Shown here one piece after another: positions 33,979 through 42,777 of a stretch of 64,000 nt of DNA. Within the stretch, counting starts at the first letter, position 1. Every line of letters begins with the position of its first letter. This DNA comes from Chloroflexota bacterium (lineage in GTDB: Bacteria; Chloroflexota; Limnocylindria; Limnocylindrales; CSP1-4), in assembly GCA_021789355.1 (NCBI GenBank), contig JAJYJR010000001.1:1-64000 (forward strand), written 5' to 3'. The position numbers and the translations under genes were made by a program. The notes below the pieces were generated by a model. It saw only the letters and a program-made list of their open reading frames with translations. It made no database searches and was not told where the DNA came from.

Positions 33979-35193
33979 ATGACAACGACCAACGACGAAG
34001 TAGCTCGGCCGCGAGATCGGCCTGAAGTCCATTTACGGGGCGAACAGCTCGCGATCCCGTGCGTGTTCATGCGAGGCGGTACCTCGCGCGGCGCATTTCT
34101 GCTGCGACGCGATCTCCCCACCGACCGGGCTTCCCTCGATCGCGTGATCCTCTCCATCTACGGCAGTCCGGATCCACGGCAGATCGACGGGGTCGGTGGG
34201 GCGCATCCTCTCACAAGCAAAGTCGCCATCATTGGTTCCTCGACTCGTCCGGACGCGGATGTGGACTACACGTTTGGACAGGTGCGGATCGATGAGCCGG
34301 TCGTCGACTACGATGGCAACTGCGGGAACATGTCCGCAGCCGTCGGGCCCTTTGCGATCGAGCAGGGACTCGTTCTCGCCCGAGAGCCGGTGACGACAGT
34401 CCGGATCCACAACACGAACACCGGCAAGGTCTTCACGGCGGACGTGCCCGTCTGCGATGGCGTCTCGCGCGTCGAGGGAGACACCGAGATCCCCGGCGTG
34501 CCGGGATCGGGCGCTGGCATCTGGCTCGACTTCGCGGATTCCGGGGGCAGCATGACCGGAGGCATACTGCCAACGGGCCTCCGTCGCGAGGAGCTTGGCA
34601 CGAGCAGGAGCCACCAGTACGTTGTGTCCCTCGTCGATGTCGCGAACCCCTGCGTGTTCGTGCTCGCTTCCGACCTTGGGTTGACAGGCACAGAGTTGCC
34701 GACAGACTTCGAACAACGCCCGGAGCTGATGTGTGAGCTCGAGGAGATTCGAAGCGCGGCAGCCGCTCGGTTGGGCTTCGTCTCCGAGGCGTCGCTCGCC
34801 ACGGAGCAGAGCCCGGCCGTCCCGAAGATGTGCATCGTCGCCCCGCCGCAGGACTACCTCACGAGCGCGGGATCGAAGATATGCGGTGATGACGTTAACC
34901 TGGTCGCCCGCAGTATGACGATGCAGCGGCCGCATCCCGCGTATCAGGTGACCGGGGCGACGTGCACGGCAATCGCGGCACTCCTCGCCGACACCGTGGT
35001 GGCCCAGGTGTACCGACCCGAGGCTGGTGCGCCCGTCCGGATCGGACATCCGAGCGGGATCATGCGGATCGATGCGATCGTGGAGGACGGGCCGGAGCCG
35101 CGGATCCTCCGCGCCGCACAGGAGCGGACGGCGCGTCGGATCATGGATGGCTTCGTCTACGTTCCAGTGGGTAGAGCCGGCATCGAGGCATAG
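33979..35193 (+). CDS. prpF: PrpF-family isomerase (2-methylaconitate/4-oxalomesaconate type)
   Basis: 404 residues from the ATG at 33979; the upstream in-frame extension is shadow. Motifs of the diaminopimelate-epimerase-like fold: VFMRGGTSRGAFLLRRDL, SIYGSPDPRQIDGVGG, DYDGNCGNMSAAVGP (catalytic-type cysteine), and the second half with VNLVARSMTMQRPHPAYQV. PrpF isomerises trans/cis 2-methylaconitate, and relatives tautomerise 4-oxalomesaconate. The length is normal, unlike the remnant at 14868. It is the last gene of cluster B, so it may serve both clusters. Confidence 0.85.
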   Translation: MTTTNDEVARPRDRPEVHLRGEQLAIPCVFMRGGTSRGAFLLRRDLPTDRASLDRVILSIYGSPDPRQIDGVGGAHPLTSKVAIIGSSTRPDADVDYTFGQVRIDEPVVDYDGNCGNMSAAVGPFAIEQGLVLAREPVTTVRIHNTNTGKVFTADVPVCDGVSRVEGDTEIPGVPGSGAGIWLDFADSGGSMTGGILPTGLRREELGTSRSHQYVVSLVDVANPCVFVLASDLGLTGTELPTDFEQRPELMCELEEIRSAAAARLGFVSEASLATEQSPAVPKMCIVAPPQDYLTSAGSKICGDDVNLVARSMTMQRPHPAYQVTGATCTAIAALLADTVVAQVYRPEAGAPVRIGHPSGIMRIDAIVEDGPEPRILRAAQERTARRIMDGFVYVPVGRAGIEA

Positions 35194-35638
35194 TCACGCG
35201 GGTCCGGGAGCCCGTAGCGGACGCGCCCGCTCGACCGCTGGCCGGATCGGCGGCTTCCGTCCTGGCTCCATCAAGCCTGACGGGCCTTCTTGAGGGATGT
35301 ACTGATCAGCGCGAAGCGCTACCTCCTCTATCGCGACAGCACGGATGGGGGAGGGCCTGATCTCGTGCATGTTCAGGACGGCCCGGAGGAGGATTCCGGA
35401 GACGACGAACCGGGCGAACTGACCGATTGGGCAGGGCCAACAGAACGAACGCGAGGACGCGAACAAGAGTCGGAAGGAGGTCGGGCCACCCGGCGGCGGC
35501 GAAGTCTGCTTGGATCGAGTTGCCAAGCAGGATGACGAGCATGATCGCGCCGACGAATATCAGGGTACTTAGAGCCTGTGTACGAAAGATCGTGGGCGGC
35601 CGGCGCTCACGGAGCGCAGTTCGTCTTCGGCGGTACAT
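35194..35638 (-). pseudogene. Possible decayed small membrane-protein gene
   Basis: From an ATG at 35638 the minus strand encodes two hydrophobic segments (LSTLIFVGAIMLVILLG and LLPTLVRVLAFVLLAL). Then, in a second frame, a third follows (FARFVVSGILLRAVLNMHE) with a polar tail to a stop at 35194. One frameshift near 35430 would join them into a single protein of roughly 145 residues. No family was recognised. It could be a fragment of a larger permease. Low confidence because the support is only hydrophobicity and continuity. Confidence 0.3.
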
Positions 35639-35879
35639 GACCGGAACGCCCGTGCGCTTCGGCGTTGACCTGTCGAATGCCCTCGCGCGGCACCAGGGCC
35701 GCTATGGCCGAGTGTTGCAGCCCTGAACGGGCGAACCGCTGTGTCAGACCGCCAGCGTCGGTCGAGTGAGGAGTGCGGCGTCTTCCCAGAGAGCCATGAG
35801 GCGGTCGGTCTCCTCGACTGCCGTGCCAGCACCGTCGACAACGTCGGCTTGGTCGTACGCCCCGTCCGGTTGTGACCCG

Positions 35880-36110
35880 ATGGCCGAGGACAGGATGGCG
35901 GTGCTCGAGACGGTGCGCAAGGCGATCGCGGACGGCGACGTCGACTTCCTGCGTGAGGGGGTCCGCGTGCTGGCCCGGGCGGTCAAGGCCGAAGTCACCG
36001 ACCTCACCGGCATCCCGCATCTCGAGCGGGATCCGGAGCACCGCCTGACCCGCCGCAACGGGTACCGCGAGCGGCGCGGGGACACGCGGGTGGGCACGGT
36101 GGGGCTGGCG
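35880..36110 (+). mobile_element. IS256-family (mutator) transposase, N-terminal fragment
   Basis: 77 codons starting MAEDRMAVLETVRKAIADG, then EVTDLTGIPHLERDPEHRL and RNGYRERRGDTRVGTVGLA. This is the N-terminal region of IS256/mutator transposases, which have G.PH.ERD.ER...RNGYR.R...TRVG.VEL. Similarity stops at 36110 and no DDE core follows. Sequence from about 35571 (GTGTACGAAAGATCG) may be the left end of the same element. It sits between cluster B and the defence operon and may mark the island boundary. Confidence 0.75.
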
Positions 36111-36175
36111 TGGAGGGCGGCACAGATGCGGCTGACCTCGCTCCTTGAGAGCGACGCGATGCCGAGAGGATAGCT

Positions 36176-39100
36176 CTAGTCCGTTGCCCGGACAGTTCCT
36201 CCGCCGTGCTTGGAGAGGCGCGGACGCACTCGAACCAGCTGAGGCCTGCGGAACTCCCGCGAGTTGGTCGACCACACAAAGGCGGCACCGGAGTCGAGTC
36301 GTGTGAGCTGGGACGGCAGCAGACCAGCCTCACCGAAGTCGGCGTTGGCCCGCTTGATGTGATCGAGCCAGGTCGGGGCCGTGAATCGGTGGACGAAGAT
36401 GACCGACGAAAGCTCGACCACTTCCCTCGGGACCGACGGAGGATTCTGGGACGCGATCACCACGCTTGTGCCGCGATGACGCATCTCGCGGATCGTCTCG
36501 ACGATCTTGTTGGTCAGCTTTGGCTGGTCCATGTACTTGTGCGCCTCGTCGAAGACGATGAGCTTGTTGAAGTGACCGCCCTTCCATTCCGCCTGCGAGA
36601 ACCGCCCGAGCAGAATCATGAACAGCGACAGTGCTTCGTCGCTCTCTATGAGTTCATCGCGGAGATCAACGATCAGGAGCCGCCCCGGGACCAAGTGGTC
36701 GCCCACGGTGTCGGTCTCCGAGATGTACGGGCGGGCGAAGCGGAGCCGGGTCTGCGCGATCCGCTTCTGGCCGCTCGACAGATCGCTGACGTCGATCTCG
36801 GCCTCAAGCGCATCTGCCGAGATGCGCTCCCGAAGCCTGCGGAAAATGCCGTTCATTGCCTTCGAGTACATCTGGTCGCCCCCCTCAATCCCCATGAGGA
36901 GCTTCCAGTCGTCGAGTCGGAGTTCGTTGGCGCCGAGCAACATCGGCCGCACGTCGAGGCCCGGGAAATCAGCCGCGCGGTCCGAGACGAGATCGGGTGG
37001 GACGAGGATGCGGACGTCGTCCACACCTGTCGGCACGGCGCCATAGGTGCTGAGCAGGTCGCGAACGGCGGCCTCGTCGTCGTTCGGGTGTGCCATCGCC
37101 GCGAACTCGGGCACGTACGAGTTGTCGGTCGAGTAGTGGAACACGACGGCGCCGAGCGGACTCGGCAGCCGATTCACAGGCGTATCCTGGATGAGCGCGG
37201 CTTCGATGATGGTGCCAAGGGTGTAGCTCTTCCCCGATCCTTGGACGCCGAAGACGGACACGACGTTCGTTCCGTCCATGTCAAGCGCGACGGGCAGCGC
37301 CCCCGGCACCCGCCCAATGACGCCGAACTGGCGACGTGACGGCGCCATGCCGATCACTACGACCGAGGCTGGATCTGGCCCGCCTGTCTGGTCTGCCTGC
37401 CGCTCCGGCTCGACCGTCGGTACATCGGGTGCCCTGCGCACGTCACCCGTTTCAGCGCGACCGGCCTGAGCCTCCCCGGCTGGCACCGGCGATGGTCTGC
37501 CGCCCGCCGCGGTCCGGACGGTCTCCGAGAAGGACAGACTCGGCGGCAAAGTGGCGTGCCGCTCGTCCGGCCTCAGCAGAAGTCCCTCGATGCTGTCCCG
37601 CCCGATCTTCGTGAACTCGATCCCCTCGTCGACGAAGGTGTCGGTCCCGGGGCGTTCGAGGTCGAACACGAGCCCCAGCTCGGCGAACCCGAGCGTGAAA
37701 CTGGAGTCGGCGGTGTCGATGAAAGTCCGGCAGGCGTCCGCGTATCCGGGCTCGATCAGGCGGTAGCGGAGAGCGCGGTCGAGATAGCGGCGCATGGTAG
37801 TAATGACGTAGCGGAGACGCATCACGGCTGCCAGCGATCCTGGTTCCCGTCGATCCTCTGCGTCGAACATCGCCTCCCGCAGCGCCTTCCGCGAGTTCGC
37901 AAGCTGCTTTCGCATGGTCAGGGCGAGGTCGGCCGGTATCCCCAGATCGCCCCCCGAGCGAACTTTCAGTTCGACGATGTGGAACGTGATCCTGCGTTCA
38001 GAGGGCTCGATCCTCACCACCGCGAGGTCGGAACGCGACAATCCGGATTCAGAATCGGCGGCGACTGCGCGGAACAGCTCCTGGTGCAGATCGAGCGGAA
38101 TGACGAGTGACCGGCGGAGCGTCCCGTTGTTCTGAAGCCACACTGCGCCGAGCGCCAGCGAGAGTGCCTCGTCGGCGTGGTTGCGGTCAGCCAAGAGACG
38201 GAGGCTCGCTCCTGCTCCGACCGCCTGCAGCGAGTCGAGCAGGCGCTCGAGTCGGTCGTCTGCGATCTGCAAGCCATGTCTCGCCAGCGCGGGGCCGATA
38301 ACAGCCCTAAGTTCGCTCCGTGACTTGGTCGAGACGAGCACGTGCCTCTCCGGGCGCGCGGTGAGCAAGTCTCCGGACTCCACGACGTACCGGGGCGTCG
38401 CTCCCTCCCCCGCCGGCGCATCGAGAAACTCGTCCCCAAAGACTGGGTCGATGGTCACGACCCAGTCCGAGGCGCGATGGACGGCATCGATGACGCTTTG
38501 TTTCACGCGGTCGAGCTCGAGCCGGACCGCCACATCCTGCACCGCAGTCCCGCCAAGCCGGACCGCTGCGGCGCCGTGAGCGCCCGCGTAGACCCGTTCG
38601 AAGAGATCGGAAGCCGTCGGCGAGGCGGCGACTCTTGTCCGCCACGTAGGGGTCTGCCCCTCCAGACGGTAGACCGGCACGGGTTCAACGATCAAGCCGG
38701 ACCCAAAAAGTGAGCGTCCGTCGGCAGTGCGATCCACCGCTTCGAGTTCGGGCTCGAACCAGTCGAGCAGGAATGTCAGGTGGGCCGGGTAGCTGGAAGG
38801 ATCTTTGATGAGATCCTCGAGACGGTGCTTGCTGTAGGTGAAGCGCGGCGCAAGTGAGTCCGGGGATGCGGCGAGAAGTGCATCGGCCGCGTCGTTGCGC
38901 CAGCGCCGGGCCTCGTCCGGACTTGCCATGAAATCGTCGATCGCACGTCCGAGTTCGTCGTGGTACAGCTCGGACGCGAACATCCGTACGACGTAGCGGC
39001 GGGTTCTGCCGAGCGGCTCGTCCTGAAGCTCGAGCAACGACTGCAGGACGGCCTCGCCGCCGCCAGGCTGAATGAAGTTGACAACGGCAGTCTCGACCCA

Positions 39101-41221
39101 AGGGTGGGCGGACAAGTACCTGACGATACGGCGAGTGATTTCGTGCGGGGCGGCAACCGAGATCCCGGGGGCAGCGAAGCCAAGCCAGTGGGCCAACCTT
39201 GACAGGGTCGCGGGGACGTCGCTCGCGGACGGGCGCAGGTAGACCGTCCAGTCGATGCCAAAGCATGCGACCGAGCGAAGCAGCCCGTGGTCTCCGGGAA
39301 CGACCATAGGAACGTGCTGGGGCAGCACGCCATCGATGGCCGCGGTGAGGCCGGGGACAGTCGGACCCCCTCGTCGCAGAGCTTCAGCGAACGCGGTCGA
39401 GTGCCGCAGCCGCCAGAGCAGCCGGAGCGGATGTGTCGGCCCGGCGAGCCTGAGCTCTCCGTGGCCGGGATCGCGCACGACCAGCTGGTCGACCGAGAGC
39501 AGAGCCGTTCTCGCCTCCGGATCCGGGGCATTCGAGATCGCCTCTAGCCACGAGTTCGCATATGCCTCGATGACCGGCGCGATGGCTTCAAGGTCGCCCA
39601 GCGCCACGAGAGGCGGAAGATCGCTCCCTTCGACGGGCAGGCGGGCATGCTGCACGGCGTCGAACGCCCGTTCTCGCGCGATAAGGAAGTCCTCGGGCAC
39701 TCCAGTCGGCACTGCGAAGGCTTCCTCCGGCGTGCTCTCGCCGAAGCTCGTGGCGTACCGCCCGAGCGACCGCGGGTCCTCCAGCGTGTAGCGTTCAAGC
39801 TCGGAGAGCACGGGCGAGAAACGAAGCTCGAACGAATCGGCGACGTTCTCCCACCCCAGGCGGGCGAGCATCCGGCCCGAACGGGCGTCTTTGGAGAGGA
39901 CGATGTGCTCGGCGCCGATGGGGCCATCGAATGCCTCGGCTCGCGCGACCAGTCGCGCCCCCGCAACGCTCGTCGCCGACCGAACGGTCGGCTCGGGTCC
40001 CGGCAGGTCGGTCTGGATGCGGAGGGTCGTGCTGAGCGCCGTCCGGACGAGGATGCCGGCCGTATCGCGGGCGACCAGCCGGAACCGGTAGAACCCGGGC
40101 TCCAGATCCGCAGCATCGACACGGAACGTCCACTGGCCGGACGTGGTCTTGGGCAGCTGTGCCCGCCTCTTGCGAGCGAAGACGCCGGTATCCAGCAAAT
40201 CATCGTCGCTGTCTCCGACGCGGACGAGGTCGAGCACGAGTTCGTACAGACCATCAATCTCGGCAGGCGCCGGTCTCGCGCGGTAGCGGATGCCGATCCG
40301 CGCCTTCGCCTTCTTGAGGGTGGGCTCGACATCGGCCGAGATATCACCCGCGAGAGCGAGCACGCCCAGTTCCCGGAGCTCCACCGGCCCGCCCGGGTGC
40401 AGGGACGCGAAATCAACTCCCCGTTCCGCGAGCCTCGACGCGATCTCGTGGCGATCCAGCACGCCATCGCGCAGGGCGTCGGCCAGCCTCCGCTCTAGAT
40501 CTCCGTCGCTGGTGGCGAGCTGTTCTCCGATCGAGCGAAGACGCTCGGCAGGCGGTTCCGGCTCGGTGAGCGACTCCATTGCACGGAGATTCCGAGTGAG
40601 GCGTCCCTTTACTCGCTCCTCGTCTTCCTCCCCGAGCGAGCGATCCGGGATCAGGCCGAGCGCGTCCAAAGCCTGACCGACTGTCTCTGGACTCGGGTCC
40701 CGCAGGATGCGCTGCAGGTAATCCACCTGACTTCGCGGGCTGATCCCCAGCGGAACCGCGAGATCCGTGACCTGCCGAACACGGGCCGAAATGGCGGGCG
40801 TCGTCGACGCGATCCGTTCCAGCAACTGGGCGCACAGCGTGACGTTGGCATCGCTGACGTCGACGACTTCGAAGGTGGATGCCCCGAAGCTGTCCTCCGC
40901 CGCGAGCAGCAGGCCGGCCTCGAGGATCACAACGAGGCGCGCGCCCTGCGCGTCGATGGAGTTCCGAAGTTCGACGACCTTCGTCGGAGAAGCGTGCCAC
41001 GCCTCGACGGGACTTGCGCGGACGAGGCGCACCACGTCGTCTCCGAGTCTCTCCCAGAGCACACGCGCAACCTGCTCAGCGATCGTCCCGGGAAGATGAG
41101 GAACCTGGATGCAGTGGCCCGGCCCACGTTGTCTGACAACTGATTCGACGCGGTCAGCGATGGTCTCGACCAGACCCGGCGGGGGGGCTCCCATGTTCTG
41201 AAGAGTCGTCGCCGTGCTCAC
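36176..41221 (-). CDS. Very large HerA/FtsK-type ATP-binding defence protein (MAD8-like)
   Basis: 1681 residues; GTG start overlapping the upstream stop by 4 bp. The C-terminal 360 residues are a HerA-type ATPase: Walker A GVQGSGKSYTLG (from residue 1325), Walker B LIVFDEAHKYM (near 1558), a sensor region VVIASQNPPSVPREV, and RLDSGAAFVW near the end. Before it, FHIVELKVRSGG (roughly residue 1100) resembles the E-x-K half of a PD-(D/E)xK nuclease. The N-terminal 1000 residues have no clear domain. Size, order and partners match what I recall of MAD8, the ATP-binding protein of the methylation-associated defence system; DptH-type proteins are an alternative. Probable role: motor/nuclease effector. 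Confidence 0.72.
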   Translation of the reverse strand: MSTATTLQNMGAPPPGLVETIADRVESVVRQRGPGHCIQVPHLPGTIAEQVARVLWERLGDDVVRLVRASPVEAWHASPTKVVELRNSIDAQGARLVVILEAGLLLAAEDSFGASTFEVVDVSDANVTLCAQLLERIASTTPAISARVRQVTDLAVPLGISPRSQVDYLQRILRDPSPETVGQALDALGLIPDRSLGEEDEERVKGRLTRNLRAMESLTEPEPPAERLRSIGEQLATSDGDLERRLADALRDGVLDRHEIASRLAERGVDFASLHPGGPVELRELGVLALAGDISADVEPTLKKAKARIGIRYRARPAPAEIDGLYELVLDLVRVGDSDDDLLDTGVFARKRRAQLPKTTSGQWTFRVDAADLEPGFYRFRLVARDTAGILVRTALSTTLRIQTDLPGPEPTVRSATSVAGARLVARAEAFDGPIGAEHIVLSKDARSGRMLARLGWENVADSFELRFSPVLSELERYTLEDPRSLGRYATSFGESTPEEAFAVPTGVPEDFLIARERAFDAVQHARLPVEGSDLPPLVALGDLEAIAPVIEAYANSWLEAISNAPDPEARTALLSVDQLVVRDPGHGELRLAGPTHPLRLLWRLRHSTAFAEALRRGGPTVPGLTAAIDGVLPQHVPMVVPGDHGLLRSVACFGIDWTVYLRPSASDVPATLSRLAHWLGFAAPGISVAAPHEITRRIVRYLSAHPWVETAVVNFIQPGGGEAVLQSLLELQDEPLGRTRRYVVRMFASELYHDELGRAIDDFMASPDEARRWRNDAADALLAASPDSLAPRFTYSKHRLEDLIKDPSSYPAHLTFLLDWFEPELEAVDRTADGRSLFGSGLIVEPVPVYRLEGQTPTWRTRVAASPTASDLFERVYAGAHGAAAVRLGGTAVQDVAVRLELDRVKQSVIDAVHRASDWVVTIDPVFGDEFLDAPAGEGATPRYVVESGDLLTARPERHVLVSTKSRSELRAVIGPALARHGLQIADDRLERLLDSLQAVGAGASLRLLADRNHADEALSLALGAVWLQNNGTLRRSLVIPLDLHQELFRAVAADSESGLSRSDLAVVRIEPSERRITFHIVELKVRSGGDLGIPADLALTMRKQLANSRKALREAMFDAEDRREPGSLAAVMRLRYVITTMRRYLDRALRYRLIEPGYADACRTFIDTADSSFTLGFAELGLVFDLERPGTDTFVDEGIEFTKIGRDSIEGLLLRPDERHATLPPSLSFSETVRTAAGGRPSPVPAGEAQAGRAETGDVRRAPDVPTVEPERQADQTGGPDPASVVVIGMAPSRRQFGVIGRVPGALPVALDMDGTNVVSVFGVQGSGKSYTLGTIIEAALIQDTPVNRLPSPLGAVVFHYSTDNSYVPEFAAMAHPNDDEAAVRDLLSTYGAVPTGVDDVRILVPPDLVSDRAADFPGLDVRPMLLGANELRLDDWKLLMGIEGGDQMYSKAMNGIFRRLRERISADALEAEIDVSDLSSGQKRIAQTRLRFARPYISETDTVGDHLVPGRLLIVDLRDELIESDEALSLFMILLGRFSQAEWKGGHFNKLIVFDEAHKYMDQPKLTNKIVETIREMRHRGTSVVIASQNPPSVPREVVELSSVIFVHRFTAPTWLDHIKRANADFGEAGLLPSQLTRLDSGAAFVWSTNSREFRRPQLVRVRPRLSKHGGGTVRATD

Positions 41222-42777
41222 AGCCGTACCCTCGGCCGCACGGTCTGCGCAAGGTAGGCGTCCGACTGATCCGTGAACACCCCGGTCTCACGGAGTCGCG
41301 CCCTGAAGCGTTGCGCGTTGTCGGCAAGCACGCGGATCGCAGCGGGGTCCTCGGCGTCCAGGGCGGGCGCGTGTGCAATGAGAAAGCCGTAACGATCCCG
41401 GAAGCGATCGATGAGCTGGTCGACGCGGAGAGGCGCCGTCCGGACGCCCCCTGCCTCGAACCGCACCGCCGAGATCAGAACGAGAGTCTCGAGAAGACTC
41501 GGGGAAAGCACGGCCCGGCGCCGCCGCCGCCCGCCGAGCGGCTGCCTCAGGAGACCATCTGAAGCGTTCTTCCCGAGGAGCGAGTCAAGAAGCCATCGGT
41601 TGTAGCTCGTCCAGCGGCGTTCCGCGTACTGGCAGAGGACCGCATGGTACGTGCGGAACGCGTTGAACCCCATTCGCCGGTGTCGATGTTCGAGTTCAGT
41701 GATCGCCTCCTTGGCGGTGTCGTCCTCCAGGTTGTTACGGAGATCGGCGAGCTGTATGTCGAAGTAGCGTTCGAGCTCAGATGCCTTGGCCTGCTTCTCG
41801 AGGCCTGCGATTTCCGCCAGCGTCGTGTGCGGATACGACAGATTCCGCTCCTTCTCCTCGTAGTGGGCGAACTGATCGAGTTTCTTGAGCGCGAGATGGC
41901 TGCGCACGTATCGCGCGATCCACTCCTCCTCTCGCGCCCACGCTGCCTCCGCATATTGGGCGATCTGCGAGTTCGCATCCTCCCCGCAGTCCACCACAAG
42001 CTCGACCGGCTGTGCGCATCTGCCCGCGCGTTCTCGCGCGTCGCACGTCGAGCAGCGCCACTCGCCGCCCGAGCCCTCGATGGCCACGACGATTCGGAAC
42101 ATCCTCAGGAAGTGCAGGCCGAGGTGGAGCCCGGTTATCCGCCTTATGTGGTCGACAATCGAGGCCCGCGGCAGCACTCGTCGATACGCAAGAACAGCCC
42201 GCAGATCCTCGGCGTACATAACCGCCTGCCGCCAGCACAGCGGCTCGACGTCCGGATCCGGACTCTTCGGTGTATCGGCAGGCTGGTCTTCGCCCAGCAG
42301 ACGAAGCGCAAGACTCGGAAGATCGAGTGTCTCGTCCGTGCTGGGCTCGATGAACGCAAGCAACTCGTCCAGCAGCGCGGCATCCGCGTGCCGTATCCAC
42401 GAATAGACCTGCCTCGATGCGAAGGAGTCGTTGTTCTCCTTCGGGTTGCGCACCCTTGCCGCGTCAAGGTGGACCGGCCGCGCTACGGTGAAGGCGTCGG
42501 GGTCCTTCTTCCTCGTGAAGACCAGATCCGCTCGAAGCCACGCCTCTGATGCCCCTGGGAGATCACGGAATCCTCGAAACAACTCGTTCCCTTCCATCTG
42601 TGCCGCCAAGTCCGCGACCGTGATCCTCTGCGACCCAGAGAGGCGTACAACTGGCCGGTTGTCGTGCTTTACGCGCAGCCACAGGAACGTAAGCAGCTGC
42701 TCGAGCTCGACGGCACGCACGTCGATGACGCTGATCTGCTCGAGCCGCCATTCCTTGTGCGCACCTTTGAGGAGCAT
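41218..42777 (-). CDS. Defence-operon protein of unknown fold (MAD7-like)
   Basis: 519 residues, translationally coupled on both sides (TGATG junction with the kinase gene, 4-bp overlap with the large ATPase gene). It opens with EWRLEQISVIDVRAVELEQL. A cysteine group, WRCSTCDARERAGRCAQP, near residue 240 may bind zinc. The middle is helical and Glu/Arg-rich (EEEWIARYVRSHLALKKLDQ; ELEHRHRRMGFNAFRTYH). The C-terminal part is winged-helix-like. No catalytic motif was recognised. Position and size correspond to MAD7 as I recall it. Confidence 0.65.
   Translation of the reverse strand: MLLKGAHKEWRLEQISVIDVRAVELEQLLTFLWLRVKHDNRPVVRLSGSQRITVADLAAQMEGNELFRGFRDLPGASEAWLRADLVFTRKKDPDAFTVARPVHLDAARVRNPKENNDSFASRQVYSWIRHADAALLDELLAFIEPSTDETLDLPSLALRLLGEDQPADTPKSPDPDVEPLCWRQAVMYAEDLRAVLAYRRVLPRASIVDHIRRITGLHLGLHFLRMFRIVVAIEGSGGEWRCSTCDARERAGRCAQPVELVVDCGEDANSQIAQYAEAAWAREEEWIARYVRSHLALKKLDQFAHYEEKERNLSYPHTTLAEIAGLEKQAKASELERYFDIQLADLRNNLEDDTAKEAITELEHRHRRMGFNAFRTYHAVLCQYAERRWTSYNRWLLDSLLGKNASDGLLRQPLGGRRRRRAVLSPSLLETLVLISAVRFEAGGVRTAPLRVDQLIDRFRDRYGFLIAHAPALDAEDPAAIRVLADNAQRFRARLRETGVFTDQSDAYLAQTVRPRVRL

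Noticed and set aside
35571..35879. Minus-strand frame around 35607-36275 as a gene
   Set aside because: It is antisense to the IS256 fragment and extends into the 3' end of the large ATPase gene in a non-coding frame.
36176..41221. Calling the large ATPase DptH of a phosphorothioation system
   Set aside because: No dndBCDE, dptF or dptG-like genes are adjacent, and the kinase and 519-aa partners fit MAD6/MAD7 better.
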